Assembly: GCA_903917735.1 (NCBI GenBank)
Contig: CAIXBR010000028.1
Location: forward strand, 1-51,921
Reading direction: 5' to 3'
DNA from: an uncultured Elusimicrobia bacterium
GTDB lineage: Bacteria > Elusimicrobiota > Elusimicrobia > Elusimicrobiales > UBA9959
DNA: 51,921 bases
Shown: positions 31,556-40,716 of the stretch, one piece after another
Position numbering within the stretch: the stretch's first letter is position 1
Layout of the letters: each line of letters begins with the position of its first letter
Translations under genes and position numbers: made by a program
Notes under the pieces: generated by a model
Database searches by the model: none
What the model was told of the DNA's origin: nothing
What the model saw: the letters and a program-made list of their open reading frames with translations, nothing else

Positions 31556-33013
31556 TTAGTCCGAGTCAGTGATCAGGAAGTTCTTGAACTGCCAGGGATC
31601 CTTCTTGTCTATGGAAGGGTTATTGTAGCCCTTGAAGGCGTTGGTGTAATGCTTGAGCGGCGTCCAGTCGGACTGCGCCGAGTGCAGCTTGCCCAGCCAG
31701 GGCTTGGATATTTTAAGGATGTATTCGTGCGGGAGTTCGTCGGGCACTTTGAAGCCTTCAGCCGGGTTGTCCATCATCCACATGGCCGCCGAGAGCACTC
31801 CGATGGCCACCTGGATGGTGGTGGCGTTCTGGTGCGGGATAAGCTCGCGGGACTCGTGGATGTCAAGGATAGTGCCGGTCCACCAGGCATTGTAGTCGTG
31901 GCCCATCAGCAGGGCGCCGAGCGTGTCGTAGCCGCTGATTATCTCGTCGCCCATGATGCGGAGCTTCGGCTGCAGCGCGTAGTCGTAGCCGCGCAGCTCG
32001 TTCAGGGAGGCGATGGCCGCGTCCGTGGGGCAGTAGGCGTAATGCACGGTGGGGCGGTACACAGCTTTGCCGTTTTTCCACACCGTCAGCTTGTTGGACA
32101 GCGTGAAGGCCTCGCCATGGCGGACCAGCATGCCGTGTATGCAGTAATCCGGCACCCAGGTGGAGATCCAGGTGTTCATGCCCATGCGGGCCAGGCAGAT
32201 CTGGTTCTTGGGGCCGTTCTTGTGCTGGCAGGCCATGGGGGGGAGTTCCTTCTCATGCGTGCCCCAGCCCAGCTCAGCCGGCGCCACGCCTTCCTCGCGG
32301 AAACCTTCCACGCTCCAGGTGTTGACGAATTCGTTGACCTGCTTGGGCTTGTCGGAGATCTGGGTGTCGCGCTCGCTGACGTGTATGACTTTCACGCCAA
32401 TCTCTTTGGCAAGTTCGTTGAAGGTCTGGTCTTTTATCAGCTGGCGGAGTTTTTCGGCCCTGGCGCCTTTCACTTTCCTGTCGGAGAGAAGTTTGTTGGC
32501 GATGTCGAGGATGCCTTTCTTCGCGAAATGGGAGATCAGACCGGGGTTGGCGCCGTGTTCTATCACCGCCGTAGGGCCGGGAGTCTTCCACTTGGCTATC
32601 ATCTTGCGCATGGCCATGTGCCGGACGTAAAGGGTGCGTTCGGTGGGGTGTTTGTCGACGGCGTTCTTGTAGGGGTCCCACAGTTCCGTGGAGGTGTTGA
32701 TATAGAGGACGCCGCGGTCGTGGCACCACTGCAGGATCTCGCAGGCATCTATGTTCCAGGCCAGGTCTATCAGCAGGTCCCCGGCGGATAGGTATTTGCC
32801 GAGGAGGGCGCTCATGTTCCCTTTCTCAATTTTAGCGCGCACGTATTTTACGCCTTTGGCCAGCATCGGTTTGAGCGCGTCCTTCTTGTCCTCGAAATCC
32901 ATAACAGTGATGTTCTTAGCCGGGACCTTGATCAGCTTGAACAGCATGGGCAGGGCGCACTGCGCTACGGAGCCGTAGCCCACGAACAATATTTTTTTGT
33001 CGAACTGTTTCAT
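31556..33013 (-). CDS. hss: Homospermidine synthase
   Basis: NAD-dependent enzyme of the saccharopine-dehydrogenase-like group that condenses two putrescines into sym-homospermidine and ammonia. The 485 residues show an N-terminal Rossmann loop FVGYGSVAQCALP (10-22), YINTSTELWDPY, HGANPGLISHFAKKG and the large insert with QHKNGPKNQICLARMG, all close to bacterial HSS in order and length. Saccharopine or carboxyspermidine dehydrogenases are alternatives but are usually shorter and lack the HGANPG segment. It is the first gene of the unit with the PLP decarboxylase, preceded by a perfect -10 and a ~105-nt leader. Confidence 0.85.
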   Translation of the reverse strand: MKQFDKKILFVGYGSVAQCALPMLFKLIKVPAKNITVMDFEDKKDALKPMLAKGVKYVRAKIEKGNMSALLGKYLSAGDLLIDLAWNIDACEILQWCHDRGVLYINTSTELWDPYKNAVDKHPTERTLYVRHMAMRKMIAKWKTPGPTAVIEHGANPGLISHFAKKGILDIANKLLSDRKVKGARAEKLRQLIKDQTFNELAKEIGVKVIHVSERDTQISDKPKQVNEFVNTWSVEGFREEGVAPAELGWGTHEKELPPMACQHKNGPKNQICLARMGMNTWISTWVPDYCIHGMLVRHGEAFTLSNKLTVWKNGKAVYRPTVHYAYCPTDAAIASLNELRGYDYALQPKLRIMGDEIISGYDTLGALLMGHDYNAWWTGTILDIHESRELIPHQNATTIQVAIGVLSAAMWMMDNPAEGFKVPDELPHEYILKISKPWLGKLHSAQSDWTPLKHYTNAFKGYNNPSIDKKDPWQFKNFLITDSD

Positions 33014-33121
33014 AGTTGCACCGCCTTGTAAAGTTGAGGATCGCTGTGCTTGCCGGCTTGCTCACGCTTTGAAAATTCCCGCCGGCCTCCGCAGGCCGAA
33101 CACTAAAGTTGCATTAGAGAA

Positions 33122-33150
33122 ATTATAATATAAATAAAGAAAATCATAAA
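33122..33150 (-). promoter_or_regulatory. Putative hss promoter
   Basis: On the minus strand a perfect TATAAT (33127 to 33122) is preceded by an AT-rich stretch with a weak -35 (TTTATG) at 17 nt. The leader to the hss ATG would be about 105 nt. It contains a GGCCT/AGGCC hairpin near 33080-33098. Confidence 0.5.
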
Positions 33151-33187
33151 AATTCACGACGAGGAACCTGCGCGCGGCCTGACGGGA

Positions 33188-33228
33188 AAATAAGCAAGCC
33201 CGTCCGTAAGGGACGGGCTTGCTTATTT
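33188..33228. terminator. Strong terminator after the coiled-coil gene
   Basis: An 18-bp stem AAATAAGCAAGCCCGTCC (33188-33205) with a perfect inverse at 33211-33228 around a 5-nt loop. It lies 44 nt beyond the stop codon of the coiled-coil gene at 33272 (minus strand). Confidence 0.85.
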
Positions 33229-33271
33229 CGTCCCCGAATCGCGGCTGCGCGGAGGGGGCGGACCGCTGTTA

Positions 33272-36178
33272 TTATTTGCCGAGTTCCTTCAGCTTGTCCT
33301 GATAATCTTTCTCCAGGCGTTCGCGGGTTTCCTTGAAGCGGCGGGCCAGGTCGGCCTCGCGGGCGGCGTAGCTCTCCTGCAGCGCGGCCTCGCGTTTCTG
33401 CAGGTCGGTCACCAGTTGCTGTTCCTGTTCCAGAACGGCCTTCAATTTGCCCCGCTCGGTTTCCAGCTGGGCGGCGCGCATACGCTGGCCGTCCTCCAGG
33501 TCTTTCCTACGGGCCTCGAACTCGGAGCGGAGCTTGCTTTCCAGCTCCGCAAGACGGGTGTTGTAGGAGTCGATGGTCTCCTTAAGCTGGCGGTTCTTGG
33601 TTTCCAGTTCGGTCTGCATGCGGCCTACGTTCTCCGTCAGCGTGCGGTCGCTCTCTATTACCGAGGCTTTTTCCGACAGCAGTGCCTGGTAGTTCTTCTC
33701 GAACTGGGACTGGCGGACCTCTATCGCTTTTTCTTTAAGTCTGAAAGACTGCTCCATGGCGTCCGCCAGGTTCTTTTCCCGCTCCAGGTAGGCTGTTTCC
33801 ATCTCTTTTGCCTGCCCGGCCTGTCTGGCGTTGAAATCGTCTTTTACGAACTGAAGTTTGCGGAAATATTCGTCCTGGTCGGCGCGGCGCGACTCCTCGG
33901 ACCGCTTGGCGAAGTCCGTGAGCTGGCCCAGATAGTTCTGTTCTATCTCCTTGAGCTTGTCCAGGAATTCCCTCTCCAGGGTTTGGCGCAGGTCGCGGGC
34001 CTTGGTAAGGTTCTCCTGTATCAGTTTCTGCTTTTCGCGCGCGACCTCCTCAAGCCGGCCGGACAGGAGCTCCATTTCCCCTTTGGTCGTGGCCAGCTCC
34101 CGGGCGTCGCTTTCGCTTTCCGCGGAGATCCTGCCCAGGTTCTCTTCAAGGTTCTTCACCCTTCCGGCCAGGGCGGTTTCCTTTATGGCGAAATTCTCCG
34201 CCAGGTGGCGTTCGGCGGCTTTCGCCGCCTCTCCCGCGGCGGCCCGGCAGTCTTTCTCCCGGGCTTCGTAAAAAGCTTTCATTTCGGCTTCACGCCTGGC
34301 GGCGGCTTCCCGTTCCTGCTCGCGCGCTTTCACCGCCTCCGAGTCTGCGGCCGCGGTCAGCGCGGCCCGCTCCTCTTCCCAGGCGCGGCGGGCCGCGTCC
34401 GCCTGCGTCTTAAGAGTTCCGGTGTGCCTTAAAAAATTCCCGGTGACTTCGGTTTCCCTTTCTTTCAGGGCTTTCAGGAAGTTGGCTTCCATTTCGGCCG
34501 CGCGCCTGTTCAGCTCCGCGCGCTCTTTGGCCAGGGCCTCTTCTTTTATGCGCAGCTGGGCGGACAGCCGGGCGCTTTCCGCGTCTATCTTTTCAGCGTA
34601 GCCGGCCCGGACGGCCTGCTCCCGCGCGCGGGCCTCTTCTTTCAGGCGTTCCGCTTTGTCCTGGAATTCTTCTTCGAGGCGTTTGCGCTCCTCTTCCAGG
34701 CGCGCCCGCTCGGCTTCTACCGCGCCGCGGGCGTCGGAGTCCTTTGAGACAAGCGCGTCCTTAAGGCGCAAATTCTCTTCGGCGAGAGCCTTGATCCTGG
34801 CCAGCGCGCCTTCCTTCTGCTCGTCCAGGGCGGCGTAGTGCCGGTCCAGGTCCTCGTATTTTTTAGCCAGGCTTAATTCTTTGATCTTGAAGGACTCCTC
34901 AAGGGACTGCATGGCCAGGGAGTTGCGCTCCTCAAAAGTCTTTTCCAGCTCCTGCTGTTTCTGCGAAAGCAGCGAGCCTATCTGGGCGCGCAGGGCGGCC
35001 AGCTCACCGCGCTCCGCCGCGGACTTGGCTTCCCTGTCTTCTGCCGCGCGCAGGCGTCTTTCGCTTTCTGCAGCGAGATCCGCCACGTTTGCCGCGTACT
35101 GCTGCTCAAGGCCCCTTTCCTTCTTTATAAGGGCGTCCTTGCGGCGGGCCGTCTCTTCCTTTGCACCGCGCGAGAGCTCAGCGTATTTTTCCGAAAGCTC
35201 GCGCTCCCGGGCCAGGTGCTGCGCCTGCAGGTCCTTGGCGGCCGCTTCAAGCGAGGCTTCTTTTCCCTCGTAAGCTGTTTTCAGCTCGGCGTATTTCTCT
35301 TCCCAGGATTTCTCGCGGGCCTCCAGTTCCAGGCGGGCCTTGGCCAGCGAATCTTCCAGGCGGGCTTTCCTTTCGCTGTGTTCCGCCTCCACCGCCTCCG
35401 CGCGGCGCGCGTGCTTGTCTCCGATAAGCTTCTTGTTCTCTTCCAGCCAGGCCGCGTAATGAGCGTAAAGTTCCTGCTCGCGCTTCGAGAAATCAGCGTT
35501 GAGGCGGTCGTTAAGGGTCCTGAGCTCCTCCACCCTTTTGCGCCGCATCTGGCTCCGTATTTCCTCCGCCGTCATCACCTCGCGGTTGCGGAAGTCGGCT
35601 TCCTGCTGGATAAGTTTCTGGCGCCAGAGCTCTTCCATCTGGCGGGCGCGTTCCAGGGCCTCTTTTTTTGCCGTTTCCCGCCCAAGCTTGAGCTCTTCTA
35701 TGAAGGTTTCCCGCTCGGTCTTGAAATCCGCCTCGCGCTCCGCTTCCCACTTCTTGAAAAGGGCTTCCATCTCCAGGCGCAGGTTCTTTTTCTGCGCGGC
35801 CAGCTCGGCCTCCTTTTTGTTTATGTCGGCCTTGAGCAGTTCGCGCTCGGATTCGAACTCGGCGCGCTGGCGCGTAACCGCGTCGTCGAGCATGGTCTGG
35901 TATTTCTGCCACAGGGCGGATTCTTTTTCTACCAGCAGCCGGGCCAGTTTCTGCTCACGCTTGGCTATCCTGTCTTCCTGGGCGCGCATCAGCGCCTCGA
36001 ATTCGGCCTCTTTGGCCTTGTTGTTGTGCTGTATCTCGTCAAAGCTCCTTGAGCGCGTGGAAGCCACCTCGATCTCCTTCTCGCGGAGTTCGGAGGTCAG
36101 GCGCAGGATCATCTTGGCCGAATCCAGTTCGGTCTCTTTAAGGATGTCCTCAAAATCGTGCGGAACTCTGTTGTCCAT
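33272..36178 (-). CDS. Giant coiled-coil protein 1 (968 residues)
   Basis: Apart from a head of ~30 residues (VPHDFEDILKETELDSAKMI), the protein is almost continuous charged alpha-helix, with Glu, Lys, Arg, Ala and Leu in heptad spacing and virtually no proline. A short motif recurs near residues 424 (EESFKIKELSL), 660 (AENFAIKETAL) and 808 (EQSFRLKEKAI). It ends EKDYQDKLKELGK. No signal peptide or membrane helix is seen. Length and composition resemble intermediate-filament-like or scaffold proteins (crescentin, FilP), but that is functional analogy only. It starts 28 nt after the paralogous gene upstream, so they form one operon. Confidence 0.9.
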   Translation of the reverse strand: MDNRVPHDFEDILKETELDSAKMILRLTSELREKEIEVASTRSRSFDEIQHNNKAKEAEFEALMRAQEDRIAKREQKLARLLVEKESALWQKYQTMLDDAVTRQRAEFESERELLKADINKKEAELAAQKKNLRLEMEALFKKWEAEREADFKTERETFIEELKLGRETAKKEALERARQMEELWRQKLIQQEADFRNREVMTAEEIRSQMRRKRVEELRTLNDRLNADFSKREQELYAHYAAWLEENKKLIGDKHARRAEAVEAEHSERKARLEDSLAKARLELEAREKSWEEKYAELKTAYEGKEASLEAAAKDLQAQHLARERELSEKYAELSRGAKEETARRKDALIKKERGLEQQYAANVADLAAESERRLRAAEDREAKSAAERGELAALRAQIGSLLSQKQQELEKTFEERNSLAMQSLEESFKIKELSLAKKYEDLDRHYAALDEQKEGALARIKALAEENLRLKDALVSKDSDARGAVEAERARLEEERKRLEEEFQDKAERLKEEARAREQAVRAGYAEKIDAESARLSAQLRIKEEALAKERAELNRRAAEMEANFLKALKERETEVTGNFLRHTGTLKTQADAARRAWEEERAALTAAADSEAVKAREQEREAAARREAEMKAFYEAREKDCRAAAGEAAKAAERHLAENFAIKETALAGRVKNLEENLGRISAESESDARELATTKGEMELLSGRLEEVAREKQKLIQENLTKARDLRQTLEREFLDKLKEIEQNYLGQLTDFAKRSEESRRADQDEYFRKLQFVKDDFNARQAGQAKEMETAYLEREKNLADAMEQSFRLKEKAIEVRQSQFEKNYQALLSEKASVIESDRTLTENVGRMQTELETKNRQLKETIDSYNTRLAELESKLRSEFEARRKDLEDGQRMRAAQLETERGKLKAVLEQEQQLVTDLQKREAALQESYAAREADLARRFKETRERLEKDYQDKLKELGK

Positions 36179-36206
36179 AGCCTTGGCCTGCCGCGGGGAG
36201 GGGGGA

Positions 36207-39200
36207 CTACTTGCCGCCCAGTTTCGTCTCCAACTCCTTTATCCTGGCCTCGTTCGCTTTTTCCAGCGCGGCCTGTTTTTCTTCCCAGAGCCGTATAAGC
36301 TCCGTCTCCCTGGCTTGGTATTTCCGGGCGTATTCTTCCTCTTTCTGCAGCATCCAGGCGGTCAGGCGGTTCTGCTCTTTTTCAAGATCTTCAAATTTCC
36401 CCTGCAGCTGCGCCTCGTACCCCTTCTTGGTCTTTTCGAAGGCGGCCCGGCTGCGTTCCAGTTCGGCGTAGTAGGTTTTTTCCAGCTCCTCTTCTTTCGC
36501 GGAGAGCTCCTCGTCCATGCGGGACTTCTCCTGCCGGTTCCTGGCCAGTTCGTCGTCGAATTTCTGGTTCAGCGCGGCTTCCTTTTTCTCAAATTCGGAC
36601 CTCAGGGTCTGGCGGTCAGCGTTGAGCACGGAAAGCTTCTGTGCTTCCCACGCGGCCTTCTCGCCCCGGAACTGGGTGTTCAGTTTTTCGGAGAGTTCCG
36701 AATATTTCTTGTCCAGCTCCCTGTCGCGGCGGGCGAGCGAACTCTCGATCTCCTGCTGTCTCATGTCGGCGGCCTTTTCCTGCGCCGCTAGGGCGCTCTT
36801 TTCGCGGATGGAGGCTTCCGATTCCAGGCGCGCCTCTTTTTCGGAGAAAGCGGAAACAAAGGCCTGTTCTTTGCCCTTTAACGCGTTCTCCATGTCGGTC
36901 TTGCGCCTTTCAAAATCCACCGCCAGCTTGTCGGCCTCGTCCTGCAGATGCTGCTTCAGGGCGGCTTCGGCGGCCTTGAATTTCTCGTCGAACCGGCTCT
37001 GTATCTGCTCTTCCTTCTGCATCAGGCCGGCAATGCGCGCCTCGTGTTCCTTGTCCAACACCTCCCGGTGGGTGTTGAGGGCGCGGTACATTTCCTCTTT
37101 TGCCGCCGCCAGTTTGTCGAATAGTTCGTGCTCCTTCTCCTGCAGTTCGGTGTAAAGCTGTATCTTGAGGTCGTTCTGCTGCTGCTCAAGCGAGTTCTTC
37201 AGCTTGTCCAGTTCCGTCTCTTTGGATTTAAGGTGAAGTTCCTTCGAACGGAAAGATTCCTCCGCTTTCGCGCGCTCCTGCCTCACGCGCTCTTCGCCGG
37301 CGGCTTCGAGGTCGCGCACTTTGGCCGCGTGCGCCTCTTCAAGGGCTGATTTCTCCTCAAGGACCTTCAGCCTTTCGCGTTCGGCCGCGGCAGCGCGGGC
37401 CGAGAATTCCGCGGCGAGCCGCGCCCGTTCCGCCTCAAGCCGGGGATTGAAAGCGGCTTCCGCTTCTTCCAGCTTGCGGCGCAGCCGGTCCTTTATCTCT
37501 TCTTCCTGCTTGCGTAAATCCTCGGCCATGGCCGCGCCGGCCGCTTCCGTTTCAAGGCGGAGGGCCGCTTCTTTAGCTTCCAGTTCCCTGAGGGCCGCAG
37601 CGGCCTGATCGCGCAGGCGCGCTTTTTCGGTTTCGATCTCCTGCTTCAGTTCTCCGGCCTCGGCTGCCAAAGCGGCCCTGCGGGCGGCTTCGGCTTCGTT
37701 CTCCTTCTGGGCGAATTTCAGTTTCAGTTCGTCCTCGAACTGCGAAAGCTTATTGTGCAGCAGGGAGCGGTGCGCCTCGAACTCGGCCTTGAGCTTTTCT
37801 TTTTCCTCGTGCAGGTCGGCTTCCTTCTCCAGGCACCACTCGTCCTCGCGCGCCAGCCATTCGGCCCTGACCCTGCGCTGCACGGAGGCCACGCGGGTCT
37901 CCAGCGCCTTTTCCTTCATAATATAGGCTTCTTCCAGGCCGGCCTTCAGGCTCTCGAGCCTTTCGGCGTGGCTGGCTTCCAGCGCGTGCCGGGTGTCGTC
38001 GGAGGCCTTCTGCTGGCGCACGGCCCAGGCGCTCTGCTCCTCCAGCATCGCGGCACGGAGCGCCTCCTCACGGGCGCGGGCTTCGGTTTCGGTCTTTTCG
38101 CGGAAATCGTTGAATTCTTTCTTCAACTGGTCGCGCAGGCTCTCTTCGCGCTTCTTGAAGTCGGCCTCCATGGTGGCGGCGGCCTTTACTGCCTCCTGAT
38201 CGTGGAGCGCGCGGCTTTCGTCCACGGCCCTGCCCCATTGCGCGCGAGCCTCTTCCAGGGACCTTTCGTAGCGCGCGCGGATCTCCTCCTCGCGCTTCTT
38301 TACCAGTTCCACCAGCTGGCCTTCCATTTCCAGGCGCAGGTTCACGTATTCCTGTTCGCGCTTTTCCGTAGCCTCTTTCATGCGCGCACGCAGCGTTTCC
38401 AGCTCCCGCTGCCCCGCCGCCTTGAAGGCTTCCAGTTCCGCTTTCTTTTCCTCTTCGGCCCGGGCGATGCGCGCGTCGTAATCTTTTTCCAGCGCGGCCA
38501 GCCGGGTTTCCGTGGCGGCGCGGGCTTCCTGTATCCTGGCTTCGGCCGCGGCAGCGCGTTCCGCCGCTTTCGCCCCGGAGGTCTCCTCGAACTCCTGGCG
38601 GCGGGCTTCCCTGTCCTTTTCCGCTTGGGCCTTCAGGGCCTCCAGTTTTTCAAAACGCTCGTCTTCCACCTGTTTGCGGAAGGTTTCAAGCTGCGCTTCT
38701 TTTTGCTCGTGCAGCTTGGATAGCTCCTGGGCTTTGGCCTCGTACCTGGCGCGCAGCGACAGCTCCTCCTGCTCGGCGCGGAGGCGCTGGTTTTCAAGGA
38801 ACTCATGCTCCAGGCGATCGTATTTGTCGCGCAGGGCCACTTCCCTGACGGTAAGGTTGTCTTGGTGCTTGGAGAGAAGGGTGTTGAATTCCTCTTCCTT
38901 TATCTCGGCGGACTTCCGGTGCTCGTCTATCATGGCCAGCTTTACCCGGCCTATTTCGGCTTCTTTGGCGCCCAGCTCGTTCTTGAGGGCGAAGATCTCT
39001 TTTTCCAGCTGTACCCGCGCGGCCCGCCAGTTGGTGCTTTCCTCGTTGAGGATCTGCTCGCGCAACTTGGCCTTTAGGTCCGCCTCCATGGCGGTCTGGG
39101 TTTTCCAGTTCTCTTCCCAGGTCTTTATGGTGCCCTGCCATTTTTTCAAAACTTCGGTCTTCTGCTCCACCTGCTCGGTAAGGGAGCGGGAAATGGCGGT

Positions 39201-39338
39201 CTTGTTGCGGTTGTCCTCGCGCAGGCGGCCCACTTCCTCCTGCAGGCCGTGGATCTTCTCCACGGCCCAGCGAAGCGCCAGTTTGGCTGTTTCCACGTCC
39301 GTTATGGTGGACGGGTCAAGTTTGGGTTCCTGCTCCAT
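36207..39338 (-). CDS. Giant coiled-coil protein 2 (1043 residues)
   Basis: A paralogue-like partner of the gene at 33272-36178. A head of ~60 residues (TDVETAKLALRWAVEKIHGL) is followed by near-continuous coiled coil. The recurring motif appears near residues 466 (EEAYIMKEKAL) and 690 (EESFRSKELHL). The end IKELETKLGGK parallels KLKELGK in protein 1. The 'RELDKKYSEL' type phrase is also shared (RELSEKYAEL in protein 1). Its own head differs from that of protein 1, which suggests distinct attachment partners. No enzyme motif is visible. It is the first gene of the operon and lies about 275 nt from rpmB. Confidence 0.9.
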   Translation of the reverse strand: MEQEPKLDPSTITDVETAKLALRWAVEKIHGLQEEVGRLREDNRNKTAISRSLTEQVEQKTEVLKKWQGTIKTWEENWKTQTAMEADLKAKLREQILNEESTNWRAARVQLEKEIFALKNELGAKEAEIGRVKLAMIDEHRKSAEIKEEEFNTLLSKHQDNLTVREVALRDKYDRLEHEFLENQRLRAEQEELSLRARYEAKAQELSKLHEQKEAQLETFRKQVEDERFEKLEALKAQAEKDREARRQEFEETSGAKAAERAAAAEARIQEARAATETRLAALEKDYDARIARAEEEKKAELEAFKAAGQRELETLRARMKEATEKREQEYVNLRLEMEGQLVELVKKREEEIRARYERSLEEARAQWGRAVDESRALHDQEAVKAAATMEADFKKREESLRDQLKKEFNDFREKTETEARAREEALRAAMLEEQSAWAVRQQKASDDTRHALEASHAERLESLKAGLEEAYIMKEKALETRVASVQRRVRAEWLAREDEWCLEKEADLHEEKEKLKAEFEAHRSLLHNKLSQFEDELKLKFAQKENEAEAARRAALAAEAGELKQEIETEKARLRDQAAAALRELEAKEAALRLETEAAGAAMAEDLRKQEEEIKDRLRRKLEEAEAAFNPRLEAERARLAAEFSARAAAAERERLKVLEEKSALEEAHAAKVRDLEAAGEERVRQERAKAEESFRSKELHLKSKETELDKLKNSLEQQQNDLKIQLYTELQEKEHELFDKLAAAKEEMYRALNTHREVLDKEHEARIAGLMQKEEQIQSRFDEKFKAAEAALKQHLQDEADKLAVDFERRKTDMENALKGKEQAFVSAFSEKEARLESEASIREKSALAAQEKAADMRQQEIESSLARRDRELDKKYSELSEKLNTQFRGEKAAWEAQKLSVLNADRQTLRSEFEKKEAALNQKFDDELARNRQEKSRMDEELSAKEEELEKTYYAELERSRAAFEKTKKGYEAQLQGKFEDLEKEQNRLTAWMLQKEEEYARKYQARETELIRLWEEKQAALEKANEARIKELETKLGGK

Positions 39339-39361
39339 TTAAATCCTCCGGTTGAATTCTG

Positions 39362-39392
39362 GCCGTCTGAGGGGCTTAGCCCCGGAGACGGC
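39362..39392. repeat. Dispersed hairpin repeat, second copy
   Basis: GCCGTCT (39362-39368) pairs with AGACGGC (39386-39392), with GGGGC-TTA-GCCCC inside. It matches the hairpin at 572-602 in length and layout, with paired differences that keep the stems. It sits 23 nt before the coiled-coil gene start codon, read from the other strand. Here there is no 12-bp outer stem. Confidence 0.65.
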
Positions 39393-39557
39393 AATTAGCG
39401 AACGTTAGAAAAACGTAAAGAAATAGGGAAACCTAATATGAAATCCCTTTATAACATCAAAGAAATTATACAAAAGGCTTGTTTATAAAATATTAAATTC
39501 TTGTTTCCTGGTTGCTCAGGGGCGTACCGGGAGGGGTAGGCCGTGACAAATAAGTGC

Positions 39558-39582
39558 GGCCCCCCCAAAAATCGGGGAGGCC
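39558..39582 (-). terminator. Possible terminator of rpmB
   Basis: GGCC with a C-run (39558-39566) pairs with GGGG and GGCC (39574-39582) around an A-rich loop. It lies just beyond the rpmB stop codon on the minus strand. There is no clear T-run after it on that strand, so this is tentative. Confidence 0.3.
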
Positions 39583-39613
39583 TTGCCGAAACAAAGAAAG
39601 TTACTTAAAGGGC

Positions 39614-39808
39614 TTATTTAGCCGGGCGTATTGCTTTGCCGCTCTTTATGCAGATGGTGCAGACGTAAATGGACTGCGTCTTGCCGTCCAGCGTCACTTT
39701 CTGTTTCTGAAGGTTGGGCTTAAAAAGCCGTTTGGTAGCCCTATTGGAATGGCTGTAGGAGTTACCGGAAACGGGCTTTTTGCCGCAAAGTTCGCATTTG
39801 TAAGACAT
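39614..39808 (-). CDS. rpmB: 50S ribosomal protein L28
   Basis: The 64-residue protein begins [16 protein letters not shown], continues [18 protein letters not shown] and ends [15 protein letters not shown]. It has two CxxC pairs (CELC, CTIC) that make the zinc-binding form of L28. The reading frame stays open far upstream, but the L28 family starts at the ATG at 39808. It is divergent from yjbQ with about 57 nt between start codons. Confidence 0.92.
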   Translation of the reverse strand: MSYKCELCGKKPVSGNSYSHSNRATKRLFKPNLQKQKVTLDGKTQSIYVCTICIKSGKAIRPAK

Positions 39809-39865
39809 GCCTTTATTATACCAAATAGCGGACGGCTTATTCCAAATTTGTAGAATAGCTACATT

Positions 39866-40282
39866 ATGAAATCCCACACGGCCTATCTTACCATAAACAC
39901 CCCCGAGCGCTGCGCCATAGTGAATATCACCACGAAAGTGGAGGCCGAACTGGCCAAGAGCGGCATAAAAGAGGGGCTGTGCCTGGTCAACTCCATGCAT
40001 ATCACCTCCAGTGTGTTCATCAACGACAACGAGCCTGGTCTGCACCAGGATTTCCTGGAGTGGGCGGAGAAACTGGCTCCGTACAGCGCGCGCGGCTACA
40101 GGCACAATCTGACCGGTGAGGATAACGGCGACGCGCACCTGAAACGCACCATCATGGGCCGCGAGGTGGTGGTGGCCGTTACCGGAGGGGAGCTGGACTT
40201 TGGCCCCTGGGAGCGGATCTTTTACGGCGAATTCGACGGCCGTCGCAGCAAACGCCTGCTGATAAAGATAATAGGAGAATAA
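39866..40282 (+). CDS. YjbQ family (UPF0047) protein
   Basis: The 138 residues match YjbQ/UPF0047: [20 protein letters not shown] (41-60), [21 protein letters not shown] with the conserved His, and [18 protein letters not shown] near the end. YjbQ-type proteins have been linked to thiamine phosphate synthase-like activity in vitro, but the true role is unsettled. It precedes the thioesterase gene by 2 nt, so they are almost certainly co-transcribed. Confidence 0.9.
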   Translation: MKSHTAYLTINTPERCAIVNITTKVEAELAKSGIKEGLCLVNSMHITSSVFINDNEPGLHQDFLEWAEKLAPYSARGYRHNLTGEDNGDAHLKRTIMGREVVVAVTGGELDFGPWERIFYGEFDGRRSKRLLIKIIGE

Positions 40283-40284
40283 AA

Positions 40285-40665
40285 GTGAAAAAGCGCATTT
40301 ACTACCACGATACGGATTTCAGCGGTGCCGTTTACCACGCCAACTATCTGAAGTACTTGGAAGAGGCCCGCTCCGAATATCTTGAGGCGCGCGGGCTGAC
40401 CGTAAAGGCCCTGCTCGAAAAAGGCATCGGCTTCGCCGTGAGGCGCCAGGAGATGGAATACAAGTTTCCGGCTTTTTTCGGCGACATCCTGGAAGTGCAG
40501 GTTGGGGTGAAAGAGTACACCCCGTACCGCATCGTTTTCGCCTATACCCTGCACAACCAGGACGGCAAACTGCTGGGCAAAGCCGAAACGGACCTGGTCT
40601 GCGTCGGGCGCGACCTGAAGCTGCTGGAACTGCCGGAGGAGATAAAGGCCGCGCTGCGGCAATGA
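40285..40665 (+). CDS. Acyl-CoA thioesterase, YbgC/4HBT family
   Basis: The 126-residue hot-dog-fold protein shows [20 protein letters not shown] (5-24), the active-site Asp region typical of YbgC-type 4-hydroxybenzoyl-CoA thioesterases. [10 protein letters not shown] and [12 protein letters not shown] follow. YbgC is often tied to the Tol-Pal system, but no tol genes are seen here. The substrate is probably a short or branched acyl-CoA (family knowledge). GTG at 40285 is used; it follows yjbQ by 2 nt. Confidence 0.88.
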   Translation: MKKRIYYHDTDFSGAVYHANYLKYLEEARSEYLEARGLTVKALLEKGIGFAVRRQEMEYKFPAFFGDILEVQVGVKEYTPYRIVFAYTLHNQDGKLLGKAETDLVCVGRDLKLLELPEEIKAALRQ

Positions 40666-40716
40666 CCCGCCGCCGGAAGTTTGCTATTATATTCTGGATT
40701 TGAGATCGGGAAAAAA

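Noticed and set aside
39809..40138. Extended frame upstream of L28
   Set aside because: The ribosomal protein family starts at 39808. The extension is antisense to yjbQ.
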